Part shown: one piece after another, positions 24,672 to 33,465 of the stretch
Position numbering within the stretch: the first letter of the stretch is position 1
Layout: every line of letters starts with the position of its first letter
Source of the DNA: Wagnerdoeblera intermedia
GTDB taxonomy: Bacteria; Pseudomonadota; Alphaproteobacteria; Rhodobacterales; Rhodobacteraceae
NCBI RefSeq assembly: GCF_042647465.1
Contig: NZ_JBHRVN010000004.1
DNA: 64,000 nt
Reading direction: 5' to 3' (one strand)
Translations under genes and position numbers: made by a program
Notes under the pieces: model-generated
What the model was told of the DNA's origin: nothing
What the model saw: only the letters and a program-made list of their open reading frames with translations
Database searches by the model: none

Positions 24672-26693
24672 ATGACCAATGTGCTTTTGTCCGACTGGGC
24701 CACGCCCTTTTCTTTGCCGCCTTTCGATGTGATCCGCGACGAGGATTTTACACCTGCGTTTGAGACTGCACTTGAGGCTGCGCGGGCGAGGCTGGCGGAG
24801 ATTGCCGGTAATCCGGAGCCGGCGAGTTTTTCCAACACGATCGAAGCTCTTGAGTTGGCCGAAGGCGAACTGAACCGGGTTGCCGGGGTATTTTATAATC
24901 TTGCAGGGGCGGAAGCTACTCCGGCGCGGGAAGCTTTGCAGCGTGAGCTGGCGCCGAAGCTTGCAGCCTGGAGTTCGGAGCGCAGTCTCAATCCGGAAGT
25001 TTTCGCACGAATTGAGACTTTATGGGAAAGCCGCGGGAGCCTTGATCTGACCGCAGATCAGGAACGGCTTTTGCTTCTGTACCGTCGCGGGCTCGTGCGG
25101 GCAGGGGCGGGGCTTTCGGCTGTAAAGGCCGCGCGTATGCGCGAGATCAACAGTCGTCTGGCTGTGATTGGCACGGCTTTTTCGCAGAATCTGCTCGCGG
25201 ATGAGCGCAGCTGGTTTATGGATCTGGCAGAGGCCGATCTGGAGGGGCTGCCGGAGTTTCTGGTCACGGCCGCACGGGACGAAGGCGCGGCGCGGGGCCG
25301 TCCGGGGCCTGTGATGACGCTGTCTCGCTCGCTCATCGTGCCGTTCCTGCAGTTCTCGCCGCGCCGGGATCTGCGCGAGCGGGCCTTCCGGGCCTGGATG
25401 GCGCGCGGAGAAAGTGGCGGCGAGACTGACAACCGGGCCATTGTTGCTGAAACTCTGGCTCTGCGTCATGAGCGGGCGCAGCTTCTGGGCTATGCGGATT
25501 TCGCCGCCTTCAAGCTCGAGACCGAAATGGCAAAGCAGCCTGAGGCCGTTGAAGAGCTGCTGATGCAGGTCTGGGCCCCGGCGAAGGCTCAGGCCGAGGC
25601 TGATGCGAAGCGGCTTGAGGTTATGCTGCACGCGGATGGCCACAATGGTGTGCTGGAGCCATGGGACTGGCGCTATTACTCGGAAAAGCGTCGTCGGGCC
25701 GAGCATGATCTCGATGAGGCGGCTTTGAAGCCCTATCTGTCGCTGGAGGCTATGATTGCCGCGGCCTTTGACTGCGCGAACCGTCTCTTCGGGCTGGAGT
25801 TCCGCCCGCTCGATGTGCCGCTTTACCACCCCGATGCCCGCGCCTGGGAGGTGACGAAGGGTGGTGCGCATGTTGCTGTCTTTATCGGCGATTATTTCGC
25901 GCGCAGCTCTAAACGTTCCGGCGCCTGGATGTCGGCTTTCCGCAACCAGCGTAAATTCGGCGGCCGGCAGTCGCCGGTGATCGTCAATGTCTGCAACTTC
26001 GTGAAAGGCAATCCGGCGCTTCTGTCCTGGGATGATGCGCGCACCCTGTTCCATGAGTTTGGTCATGCGCTGCACGGAATGCTCTCGGATGTGACCTATG
26101 AATCTGTCTCGGGCACCAGTGTGGCGCGGGACTTTGTGGAACTGCCGAGCCAGCTTTATGAGCATTGGCTGGCGGTGCCGGAAGTGCTGGAGAAACACGC
26201 CCGCCACTATAAGACCGGGGCGCCGATGCCTGCGGATCTGCGTGAGCGGCTGCTGGGGGCGCAGACCTATGATCAGGGCTTCTCGACGGTGGAATATCTC
26301 GCCTCAGCCCTGGTCGATCTGGACTTCCACCGGGGCGCGCCGCCCGCAGACCCCATGGCGCGGCAGGCCGAGGTTCTGGCACGCATCGGGATGCCCCGGT
26401 CGATCGTGATGCGCCATGCGACGCCGCATTTCGGTCATGTCTTCTCAGGTGGCGGCTATGCCGCGGGCTATTACAGCTACATGTGGTCCGAGGTCATGGA
26501 TGCCGATGCCTTTGAAGCCTTTGAAGAGGCGGGCTCGGCTTTTGATCCGGGCATGGCTGCGGCGCTTTATGAGCATATTCTCTCTAAAGGGGGCTCGGTG
26601 GAGGCGGATGAGCTTTACAGGGCTTTCCGCGGGCGGCTGCCGGGGCCGGAGGCGCTTTTGAAAGGGCGCGGACTTGATAAGGTTACGTCATGA
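24672..26693 (+). CDS. prlC: M3 family oligopeptidase (oligopeptidase A-like)
   Basis: Cytoplasmic zinc metallopeptidase that trims short peptides, including released signal peptides. At 673 residues it is close to E. coli PrlC. The zinc motif HEFGH is at residues 461-465, with the third ligand in the following VELPSQLYEHW. A GAGAAC-type ribosome site precedes ATG 24672. It overlaps the next gene by 4 bp (ATGA), so the frameshifted oxidoreductase is translationally coupled to it. A dipeptidyl carboxypeptidase (Dcp) is the main alternative within M3; the E-motif region fits PrlC slightly better, so the symbol is tentative. Confidence 0.88.
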   Translation: MTNVLLSDWATPFSLPPFDVIRDEDFTPAFETALEAARARLAEIAGNPEPASFSNTIEALELAEGELNRVAGVFYNLAGAEATPAREALQRELAPKLAAWSSERSLNPEVFARIETLWESRGSLDLTADQERLLLLYRRGLVRAGAGLSAVKAARMREINSRLAVIGTAFSQNLLADERSWFMDLAEADLEGLPEFLVTAARDEGAARGRPGPVMTLSRSLIVPFLQFSPRRDLRERAFRAWMARGESGGETDNRAIVAETLALRHERAQLLGYADFAAFKLETEMAKQPEAVEELLMQVWAPAKAQAEADAKRLEVMLHADGHNGVLEPWDWRYYSEKRRRAEHDLDEAALKPYLSLEAMIAAAFDCANRLFGLEFRPLDVPLYHPDARAWEVTKGGAHVAVFIGDYFARSSKRSGAWMSAFRNQRKFGGRQSPVIVNVCNFVKGNPALLSWDDARTLFHEFGHALHGMLSDVTYESVSGTSVARDFVELPSQLYEHWLAVPEVLEKHARHYKTGAPMPADLRERLLGAQTYDQGFSTVEYLASALVDLDFHRGAPPADPMARQAEVLARIGMPRSIVMRHATPHFGHVFSGGGYAAGYYSYMWSEVMDADAFEAFEEAGSAFDPGMAAALYEHILSKGGSVEADELYRAFRGRLPGPEALLKGRGLDKVTS

Positions 26694-27671
26694 AATATTC
26701 GGTTCTTGATCTCGCGCCGGTGCCGGAAAACTGCACTCCGGCAGAGGCGCTGAAGCACTCGGTTGATCTGGCGCAGCATGCGGAGGCGCTGGGCTACACC
26801 CGCTTCTGGCTGGCAGAGCATCACAATATGGCCGGGATCGCCTCTGCTGCGACGGCGGTGGTGATCGGCCATGTCGCCGGGCAGACGAAGAGCATCCGGG
26901 TCGGCGCGGGCGGCATCATGCTGCCCAACCATGCGCCTTTGCAGGTGGCGGAAGCTTTTGGCACCCTGGAGACGCTTTATCCCGGGCGCATCGATCTGGG
27001 GCTTGGCCGTGCGCCGGGTACCGACGGGGCCACGGCTCAGGCTTTGCGGCGCTATTCGCGCGCGGCCGACAGTTTCCCGGAAGACGTTGTTGAGCTGCTG
27101 GGCTACTTAGGCGATGACAATGAAGGCGTGGTGCATGCCTGGCCGGGCGAGGGGACCCATGTCCCGGTCTGGATCCTTGGCTCGTCGCTCTTCGGGGCGC
27201 AGCTTGCGGCCTATCTGGGGCTGCCCTATGGCTTTGCCAGCCATTTTGCGCCCGATTACCTGCATCAGGCGGTGCGGACCTATCGGGAGCAGTTCCGCCC
27301 CTCGCAGTGGCTCGATCAGCCCTATGTGCAGATCGGCATGGGCGTTTTTTGCGGCCGATACCGATGAAGAGGCCCGCTTCCTGCGCAGCTCCATGCAGCA
27401 GACCTTTGCCAACCTGCGGCTGGGACGCCCGGGAAAGATGCAGCCCCCCGTGCATAACATCGAAGAGCTGATCCCGAAGAGCATCATGGCAGGCGTCAAT
27501 CAGGCGCTGGCCTGTTCGGCGACCGGCAGCCGCGACACCGTGCGCTCCGAGATCCTGCGGCTGACGGCAGAGCTGCAGCCTGATGAGATCATCTTCGCCA
27601 GCCAGATCTATGACCATGAGGCGCGCAAATACAGCTACACCCTGACCGCTGAGGTCATGGAGAGCCTCTGA
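26690..27671 (+). pseudogene. LLM-class flavin-dependent oxidoreductase, frameshifted
   Basis: A luciferase-like monooxygenase of the MsnO8/YhbW type (TIM barrel; N-terminus MKYSVLDLAPVPEN, with AEHHNM and GAGGIMLPNH). The frame from 26690 stops at 27367 after QIGMGVFCGRYR. The missing C-terminal 100 residues (AADTDEEARFLRSSMQQ to TAEVMESL) continue in the next frame to 27671. Removing one T from the six-T run at about 27345-27350 restores a normal 326-residue protein. It is therefore either a real +1 frameshift mutation, a slippage site, or a sequencing error in a homopolymer. It overlaps the peptidase gene by 4 bp. The upstream flavin-binding part is intact. Confidence 0.85.
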
Positions 27672-28280
27672 TCAGGGGGCGAGAAGGTTGCGAAAGAGCG
27701 CTGAGAGATAGTCTGCAGCTTCCGGGTAGGGGTCGCGGTCGGGGCCTAAGACGGCCCGGACCTGGACCTCGAAATCGGCGTAGTGCTGGGTCAGCGCCCA
27801 GATCGAGATGATGAGATGATCGGGGGGCGTCTGTTTCAGGCGCCCCTCTGCCATCCAGTGGCTGAGAAGGGCGGCGCGTGCCCCGACCAGATCGCGCAGG
27901 CGCCCGCTCAGCACCTCTGAGATCTGCGGTGCGCCGCGCAGCATCTCATTGGCAAAGAGGCGGCTTTCACGCGGCATATCTCGGCTCATATCGAGTTTGC
28001 GCTGCACATAGCGCAGCACTTCGTCGAGGGGCTCGCCTTCCGGGCTCATCTCCTCCAGAGGCTGCAGCCAGCTTTCCAGCAGATCGGTCAGAAGCCGGGT
28101 GTAGATCGCTTCCTTGGAGGGGAAGTAATAGAGAAGATTGGGCTTTGAGAGGCCGGAGGCTGCCGAAATCTGATCGAGCGTGGCACCGCGAAAGCCCTCA
28201 ACCGAGAAAACCTCAAGCGCGCCCTCCATGATACGGCGGCGGTTCTCCAGCTGGATCCGCGTCATTGGTGTCTCGCTCAT
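27672..28280 (-). CDS. TetR family regulator, RutR-like
   Basis: A 202-residue TetR-type repressor. The N-terminal HTH covers about residues 12-60 (ATLDQISAASGLSKPNLLYYFPSKEAIY). The C-terminal part (SRDMPRESRLFANEMLRGAP and LIISIWALTQHYADFEVQV) matches E. coli RutR closely. RutR senses uracil/thymine and controls pyrimidine degradation. No rut or pyd genes are in the window. The gene is convergent with the frameshifted oxidoreductase (adjacent stop codons) and divergent from rlmJ. Orthology to RutR is inferred from motif similarity only. Confidence 0.85.
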   Translation of the reverse strand: MSETPMTRIQLENRRRIMEGALEVFSVEGFRGATLDQISAASGLSKPNLLYYFPSKEAIYTRLLTDLLESWLQPLEEMSPEGEPLDEVLRYVQRKLDMSRDMPRESRLFANEMLRGAPQISEVLSGRLRDLVGARAALLSHWMAEGRLKQTPPDHLIISIWALTQHYADFEVQVRAVLGPDRDPYPEAADYLSALFRNLLAP

Positions 28281-28343
28281 ATCGCCTTCTTCCTCACCCG
28301 GTCGTTGCTTGTTTGCCGGTCCATCAGGCGCTAAGCCAGTGGC

Positions 28344-29153
28344 ATGTTATCCTATCAGCATATCTATCACGCCGGGAATGCCGCAGATGTCCAGAAGCAC
28401 GCTCTTCTGGCCTGGCTTCTGGATGCGCTTGTCTCGGAAGGCAAGTCGCTCAGCTATCTTGAGACGCACTCGGGGCGCGGGCTTTATGCGCTGAATGCGC
28501 GGGAGGCGGTGAAAACCGCCGAAGCCGCCAGCGGTGTGCAAAAGCTGGAGCGGGCTTTCCCGGAAGACCATCCCTGGCGGCGCTGTCTGCGGATCGTGCG
28601 GGAGGCGGCCGGGCGGGATGCCTATCCCGGCTCGCCGGTGATTGCGGGGCTGCTGCTCGGGCAGCATGACCGGATGGCGCTGGCGGAACTGCACCCCAAA
28701 GAGCATGCGGCTCTGGAAGAGGTGATGGCGGATTTCGCGGCAGAGGTTTACCGCGAGGATGGCTTCTCGATGGCCAGCCGCATCTGCCCGCCGTCGCCGA
28801 AGCGCGGGGTGATGATGATCGACCCCTCTTATGAGGTGAAGGAGGATTACACCCGTCTGCCGGGTCTGATCGCAGGCTTCGCGCGGAAATGGCCCGAGGG
28901 CATCATTGCGCTTTGGTATCCGCTGCTGACGGGGGGCGCGCATCTTGAGATGCTGGCGGCGCTGTCGGCGGCACACCCCGGTGCGCTGCGCCATGAAGTG
29001 CGCTTTCCGCCCGCGCGTGAGGGGCATCGGATGGAGGGCTCGGGCATGTTCGTGCTGAACCCGCCGCCGGGTCTGGCCGATGAGGCGGCCCGCATCACAG
29101 AGAGATTTGCCAAGGCGCAGAGCGCGCCGGTTTCGGGGAGGAAACGCAGATGA
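28344..29153 (+). CDS. rlmJ: 23S rRNA (adenine(2030)-N(6))-methyltransferase
   Basis: SAM-dependent methyltransferase acting on A2030 of 23S rRNA. The N-terminal signature MLSYQHIYHAGNAADVQKH is characteristic of RlmJ, followed by YLETHSGRGLYAL and the catalytic MMIDPSYEVKEDY motif (DPSYE where E. coli has DPPYE). At 269 residues it is slightly shorter than the E. coli enzyme. It overlaps the DUF1330 gene by 4 bp, so the two are co-translated. It is divergent from the RutR-like gene across a 63-bp gap. Confidence 0.93.
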   Translation: MLSYQHIYHAGNAADVQKHALLAWLLDALVSEGKSLSYLETHSGRGLYALNAREAVKTAEAASGVQKLERAFPEDHPWRRCLRIVREAAGRDAYPGSPVIAGLLLGQHDRMALAELHPKEHAALEEVMADFAAEVYREDGFSMASRICPPSPKRGVMMIDPSYEVKEDYTRLPGLIAGFARKWPEGIIALWYPLLTGGAHLEMLAALSAAHPGALRHEVRFPPAREGHRMEGSGMFVLNPPPGLADEAARITERFAKAQSAPVSGRKRR

Positions 29154-29443
29154 CCAAAGCCTATTGGGTTGCCCATGTCGATGTGACGGATCCGCAGGCC
29201 TATGAGGCCTATCGCGCGGCCAATGCAGAAGCTTTCACCAAATACGGGGCGAAATTTCTGGTGCGTGGCGGCCCCTTTGAGCAGCGTGAAGGTCAGGTCC
29301 GCGCGCGCACGGTGGTGATTGAGTTTCCCGATCTCGCTACCGCCCGGGCCTGCTATGACAGCCCCGAATATCAACATGCCAAATCGCTGCGCGAGCCCTG
29401 CTCGACGGGCGATCTGATTATCATTGAGGGCTGGGCGGGCTGA
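29150..29443 (+). CDS. DUF1330 family protein
   Basis: A 97-residue dimeric alpha/beta-barrel (ferredoxin-like) protein of the DUF1330 family. The pattern AYWVAHVDVTDPQAYEAYR, FLVRGGPFEQREG and VVIEFPDLATARACYDSPEYQ is diagnostic. The biochemical function of the family is not established; related folds are seen in small monooxygenases and heme-degrading proteins. Coupled to rlmJ by a 4-bp overlap, and followed after 30 bp by a TerB-like gene on the same strand. This gives a three-gene unit with no obvious common task. Confidence 0.9.
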   Translation: MTKAYWVAHVDVTDPQAYEAYRAANAEAFTKYGAKFLVRGGPFEQREGQVRARTVVIEFPDLATARACYDSPEYQHAKSLREPCSTGDLIIIEGWAG

Positions 29444-29473
29444 TCCTGCCCGGCTTTCTCAGAAAGGACGGAT

Positions 29474-29917
29474 ATGGTCTCTGCATTTCTGCGCCGCCTG
29501 CTTGCGCCGGCCCCTGCACCGGTCGGGCATAAAGATGCAACTCTGGCACTGGCCGCGCTGCTGGTGCGGATTGCGCGCTCGGACGGGGAATATGCCGAAA
29601 CGGAGAAGGCCCGGATCGACCGCGTGATGATGTCCCGCGAAGGTCTGAGCAGCAGCGGTGCCGGCGCCCTTCGTCAGGAGGCAGAGGGCCTGGAAGCAGA
29701 GGCCCCGGATACCGTGCGTTTCACCCGCGCCCTCAAAGAGGCGGTGGCACCCGAAGAGCGGCTGGCGCTGGTTGAAGCCCTCTGGTCTGTGGCTCTCGCC
29801 GATGGCGGGCGTGACGCCTCGGAAGATCGCCTTATGCGTTTGGTCGTGTCGCTTCTGGGCGTCACCGATGTCGACTCCGGTATTGCCCGGCAGAGGGCGC
29901 TGCGCGCAGAAAACTGA
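29474..29917 (+). CDS. TerB-like tellurite-resistance family protein (second copy)
   Basis: A 147-residue helical protein of the TerB family. The first metal-site-like acidic segment is LVRIARSDGEYAETEKARIDRVM (residues about 30-52), and a second is VALADGGRDASEDRLMRLV near residue 115. These give the duplicated half-repeat seen in TerB. It is distinct from the TerB-like protein at 22327; sequence identity looks low. A GAAAGGACGG site precedes the ATG. Last gene of the rlmJ unit. No other ter genes are present, so a role in general envelope or metal stress is more likely than tellurite resistance. Confidence 0.82.
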   Translation: MVSAFLRRLLAPAPAPVGHKDATLALAALLVRIARSDGEYAETEKARIDRVMMSREGLSSSGAGALRQEAEGLEAEAPDTVRFTRALKEAVAPEERLALVEALWSVALADGGRDASEDRLMRLVVSLLGVTDVDSGIARQRALRAEN

Positions 29918-30058
29918 CATTTTAGGGTGGCGGGGCTGCGGCAAATTGTGCGATCTGCCGTGTTTCCGGGCATTCTGACCGGTTGACGCGGGAAACCGCG
30001 TTGCAATGTGCCCGCCCCCCGCCTTTAATCGGCGAAACATTTGCTAACAGGACAGATC

Positions 30059-30832
30059 GTGACGTCTTCTCCGGTGATCGAAATCCGTGGTCTGCATAAG
30101 GCCTATGGTGCGAATGAAGTGATCAAAGGCGTCGATCTGGTCGCACCGCGCGGTCACGTGATCTCGCTGATCGGCTCCTCGGGATCGGGGAAATCCACGC
30201 TCCTGCGCTGTTGTAACCTTCTGGAGGACAGCCAGCAGGGCGAGATCCTCTTTGAAGGGCAGCCCGTGCGCTGGAAGGGGCAGGGCATGGCGCGTCACCC
30301 GGCCGATAAGTCGCAGGTCCGCGACATCCGCACCCGTCTGTCGATGGTGTTTCAGCAGTTCAACCTCTGGTCGCATCTGACCATTTTGCAAAACGTCATG
30401 GAAGCACCCGTCACCGTGCTTGGCCGCGACAAGGCTGAGGTTGAGGGGAAGGCCCGCGAATATCTGGCCAAGGTTGGCATTGCCGATAAGGCGGATGCCT
30501 GGCCCGCGCAGCTTTCGGGCGGCCAGCAGCAGCGCGCCGCCATCGCCCGCGCGCTTTGCATGGAGCCGAAAGCGATTTTGTTTGACGAACCCACTTCGGC
30601 GCTGGACCCTGAGCTTGAGCAGGAAGTTGTCCGGGTGATCAAAGCCCTCGCCGATGAGGGCCGTACGATGATTATTGTGACCCATGATATGAAGATGGCC
30701 GCCGATGTCTCGGATCATGTCATCTTCCTGCATCAGGGTCTGATTGAAGAAGAAGGCAGCCCGGCGGAGCTTTTTGGTGCGCCGAAATCAGCCCGGCTGC
30801 GGCAGTTCCTGTCAGCGACCTCCGGTCACTGA
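30059..30832 (+). CDS. Polar amino-acid ABC transporter ATP-binding protein
   Basis: ATPase of a HisP/OccP/GlnQ-type importer. It has Walker A GSSGSGKST, signature LSGGQQQRAAIARAL, Walker B ILFDEPTSALDPE and switch His in IIVTHDM. I choose the GTG at 30059 (257 residues) over a TTG six codons upstream, because AGGA lies 6 bp before it. It is the first gene of a five-gene rightward operon: ATPase, binding protein, two permeases and a glutamine-synthetase-like ligase. It drives uptake of an amino acid or related amine. A possible promoter with TTGACG lies around 29985. Confidence 0.9.
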   Translation: MTSSPVIEIRGLHKAYGANEVIKGVDLVAPRGHVISLIGSSGSGKSTLLRCCNLLEDSQQGEILFEGQPVRWKGQGMARHPADKSQVRDIRTRLSMVFQQFNLWSHLTILQNVMEAPVTVLGRDKAEVEGKAREYLAKVGIADKADAWPAQLSGGQQQRAAIARALCMEPKAILFDEPTSALDPELEQEVVRVIKALADEGRTMIIVTHDMKMAADVSDHVIFLHQGLIEEEGSPAELFGAPKSARLRQFLSATSGH

Positions 30833-30872
30833 GAGTTTCGCGAGTGAAGCGGTTTAGCATTATGAGGATGGA

Positions 30873-31595
30873 ATGAAAAAACTTGCACTGACACTCGGCG
30901 TTCTGGCGCTGTCGGCCACGACGGCTTTTGCGCAGCAGACTGTGCGCATGGGCACGGAGGGTGCCTACCCTCCCTACAACATGATCAACGACAAAGGTGA
31001 GGTTGACGGCTTTGAGCGCGAGCTTGGCGATGAGCTGTGCAAACGCGCTGAGCTGACCTGCACCTGGGTCAGCACGGATTGGGACTCCATCATCCCGAAC
31101 CTGACCGCCGGCAACTACGACACCATCCTGGCCGGCATGTCGATCACCGAAGAGCGCAAGGCCGTGCTGAATTTCAGCCAAGCTTACTTCCCGCCTTCGG
31201 CTTCGGCCTTTGCCGCGCTGAGCGCGGATGCGGATCTGAAGGGCGTCATCGCCGCGCAGACCGGCACCATTCAGGCCAGCCATGTCGCCACCACCGGCGC
31301 GACCCTGCTGGAGTTTGCGACCCCCGATGAGACCGTGGCGGCGGTCCGCAACGGCGAGGCTGACGCCGCGCTGGCGGACAAAGACTTCCTCGTGCCGATC
31401 GTGAACGAATCCAACGGCGAACTGGTCTGGGTCGGCGAGGATATCCCGCTTGGCGAAGGCATCGGCATCGGCTTTCGCAAATCGGATGACGAGCTGAAGG
31501 GCAAATTCGACAAGGCGATCGACAGCATGAAGGCTGACGGCTCGCTGAACGTTCTCATCAAGAAATGGTTTGGCGACGAAGCCAATACCTTCTGA
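30873..31595 (+). CDS. Amino-acid ABC transporter substrate-binding protein
   Basis: Periplasmic binding protein of the HisJ/ArtI/LAO family, 240 residues with a signal peptide (MKKLALTLGVLALSATTAFA, cleaved before QQ). Ligand-contact features of the family are visible: GAYPPYN, the WDSIIPNLTAGNYDTILAGMSITEERK motif, and the second lobe ending near RNGEADAALADKDF. These contact the alpha-amino and carboxyl groups of a polar or basic amino acid; side-chain specificity is not predictable. It is followed by a stem-loop (31604-31629) that would help raise its level over the permeases. Confidence 0.9.
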   Translation: MKKLALTLGVLALSATTAFAQQTVRMGTEGAYPPYNMINDKGEVDGFERELGDELCKRAELTCTWVSTDWDSIIPNLTAGNYDTILAGMSITEERKAVLNFSQAYFPPSASAFAALSADADLKGVIAAQTGTIQASHVATTGATLLEFATPDETVAAVRNGEADAALADKDFLVPIVNESNGELVWVGEDIPLGEGIGIGFRKSDDELKGKFDKAIDSMKADGSLNVLIKKWFGDEANTF

Positions 31596-31603
31596 TCCCC
31601 TGC

Positions 31604-31629
31604 TTCGGGCGGCGCTCAGCCGCCCGAAG
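31604..31629 (+). terminator. Stem-loop after the binding-protein gene
   Basis: CTTCGGGCG / CGCCCGAAG, a 9-bp stem with an 8-base loop, 9 bp after the binding-protein stop and with no T-run. It is likely an mRNA-stabilising or partial termination element inside the operon. Confidence 0.5.
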
Positions 31630-31732
31630 GCTGACCGGACTTTGCTCATGTATTCTTTGTCTCACACCCTCCCGGATGTTGACCTCCCGCCTCCGGGCGC
31701 GGGGGTATTGCCTGTTACCCCGGGGGTGAGAG

Positions 31733-32614
31733 ATGTTTGAATACTGCTCGGATCCCAAAAGCCTTGAGGGGCTGGTCTGGCTGAGCTGCTATCTGACCTC
31801 CGGCACGCATCTGATGATGTATTGGTCGGTGCTGACGGTGCTGTTGCTGCTGGCGCTGGCTGCCCCTGCGGCGCTGCTCTTCGGCTTTGGCGGGGCGCTG
31901 ATGGCGCGCTCGCTCAATCCGGTGACCCGGACCTTTGGTAAGGGCTATATCTCCATGGTCCGGGGTGTGCCGGATGTGGTGTTTTTCCTCTTTGTGCCGC
32001 TGGCGGTCGATCAGGGGCTGGAATATCTGAACCACAAGATCCGCTGCTCTGACTGGTCTGAGCCGGTCCGGCGCGGCGTCGATTTCGTGGTCTGTCCTGC
32101 CGCCAAAATCCCGCAGTCTTCTGCGCCCGCCTTTGTGCATGACGCCTATTCCTTTGCCCTGGCGCTGCTGGCCTTTGCGCTGGTCTTCGGCGCTTTTGCG
32201 GCCAATACGCTTCACGGTGCCATGGCCGCCGTGCCGAAAGCCCAGGTTGAGACGGCTGAAGCCTATGGCATGAACCGCGCCCAGGCCTTCCGGCGGGTGA
32301 TCCTGCCGCAGATGTGGGTCTATGCGCTGCCGGGGCTGTCGAACCTGTGGATGATCCTCATCAAGGCCACGCCGCTGCTGTTTTTGCTGGGCATTAAGGA
32401 CATCGTCTATTGGGCCCGCGAGCTTGGCGGCTCAAAGACCTCTGTTTACGCCTATGCGCATCCGGACTGGCGCGTGTGGTATTTCCTCGGACTTCTGGTG
32501 TTCTATCTCGTGCTCACGGCAATCAGTGAAAAGGTCTTCTCGCGTCTGCAGCGCCGTCTGTCGACGGGCCAGGCCACGGCTTCGGGCGAAGCACTTCGCC
32601 GGGCAGGTGCCTGA
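31733..32614 (+). CDS. Amino-acid ABC transporter permease (HisQ/OccQ type)
   Basis: Membrane subunit, 293 residues, with about five hydrophobic segments. The EAA loop ETAEAYGMNRAQAFRRVILPQ near residue 180 contacts the ATPase. It is about 50 residues longer than E. coli HisQ because of an insertion around residues 95-130 (including two cysteines, KIRCSDW and VVCPAA) between the second and third hydrophobic segments. The start at 31733 has a GGGGGTGAGAG site. The stop overlaps the next permease start by 1 bp (TGATG), indicating coupling. Confidence 0.88.
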   Translation: MFEYCSDPKSLEGLVWLSCYLTSGTHLMMYWSVLTVLLLLALAAPAALLFGFGGALMARSLNPVTRTFGKGYISMVRGVPDVVFFLFVPLAVDQGLEYLNHKIRCSDWSEPVRRGVDFVVCPAAKIPQSSAPAFVHDAYSFALALLAFALVFGAFAANTLHGAMAAVPKAQVETAEAYGMNRAQAFRRVILPQMWVYALPGLSNLWMILIKATPLLFLLGIKDIVYWARELGGSKTSVYAYAHPDWRVWYFLGLLVFYLVLTAISEKVFSRLQRRLSTGQATASGEALRRAGA

Positions 32615-33465
32615 TGCGCAGCTGTTGGGAAAGCCTGACCGATTACGGCCTGCGCGCGCTTGGCCGGGATTTCGGGGCGCAGCTTCTGCCGAAGGGGGCA
32701 GATATCAGCCTGTGCGATCAGGTGGTTCTGATCGGCTCGGGCATGCTGTGGAACATCTATTTCGCGGCCATGGCCGTGGCCTTCGGCTTCGTGCTGGCCA
32801 CTCTGGTCGCTGTGGCGCGGTCGCGCGAAACCGGCTGGCTGGCGGGGCTGGCGAAGGGCTTTATCTTCGTCTTCCGCGGCTCGCCGCTCTTTATTCAGTT
32901 CTTCTTCGCCTATGAGCTGTTCCAGCTTCTGCCCAAGCTCACCGGTACGCTGAACCTTGGCTTTATGGAGCTGACGGTTGAGACGCGCTGGCTGACGCGG
33001 GCCTGGCTTGGTGCGCTGCTGGTGCTGATCCTGAACACCACCGCCTATTCGGCTGAGATTTTCTACGGCGCGCTGCGCTCGGTTCCCAAGGGGGATGTCG
33101 AGGCGGCGGATGCCTACGGCATGCACGGCTGGAAGCGCTTTAAGCGCATCACCTGGCCCATCATGCTGCGGCTGGCCTGGCCGAGCTATACCAATGAGGC
33201 CATCTTTCTGTTCCACGCCACCGCGCTGGTGTTTTTCTCAGGCTTTCCGGCCTGGCAGCAGTCCGGTGACGCGCTTTATTATGCCCGCTACTTTGCGGAG
33301 CAGACGTTTAACCCCTTTGTCGCCTATCCGATTATTGCCGCCTATTTTGTGCTGGCGACTCTGGGGATCATCGCTCTTTTCGGGGCGGTGAACCGGCGGC
33401 TTAACAGGCATTTGCCAGGGGAGGTGCGGCCGAAACTCCGCATTCGGCCGCAAATTGTTCGATGA
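32614..33465 (+). CDS. Amino-acid ABC transporter permease (HisM/OccM type)
   Basis: Second membrane subunit, 283 residues, forming the translocation channel with the preceding permease. The EAA loop (DVEAADAYGMHGWKRFKRITWP) is near residue 160, and the RGSPLFIQFFFAYELFQ segment typical of the polar amino-acid family is near residue 88. The gene overlaps the downstream ligase gene by 4 bp (ATGA). Like its partner it is longer than enteric homologues and carries a basic C-terminal tail. No anomalies. Confidence 0.9.
   Translation: MRSCWESLTDYGLRALGRDFGAQLLPKGADISLCDQVVLIGSGMLWNIYFAAMAVAFGFVLATLVAVARSRETGWLAGLAKGFIFVFRGSPLFIQFFFAYELFQLLPKLTGTLNLGFMELTVETRWLTRAWLGALLVLILNTTAYSAEIFYGALRSVPKGDVEAADAYGMHGWKRFKRITWPIMLRLAWPSYTNEAIFLFHATALVFFSGFPAWQQSGDALYYARYFAEQTFNPFVAYPIIAAYFVLATLGIIALFGAVNRRLNRHLPGEVRPKLRIRPQIVR

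Noticed and set aside
22327..29917. Tellurite-resistance locus
   Set aside because: Two TerB-like genes alone, without terC/terD/terZ, do not make a Ter operon.
31630..31732. Small gene or RNA between binding-protein and permease genes
   Set aside because: No frame with a credible start and ribosome site, and only weak folding beyond the 31604 stem-loop.
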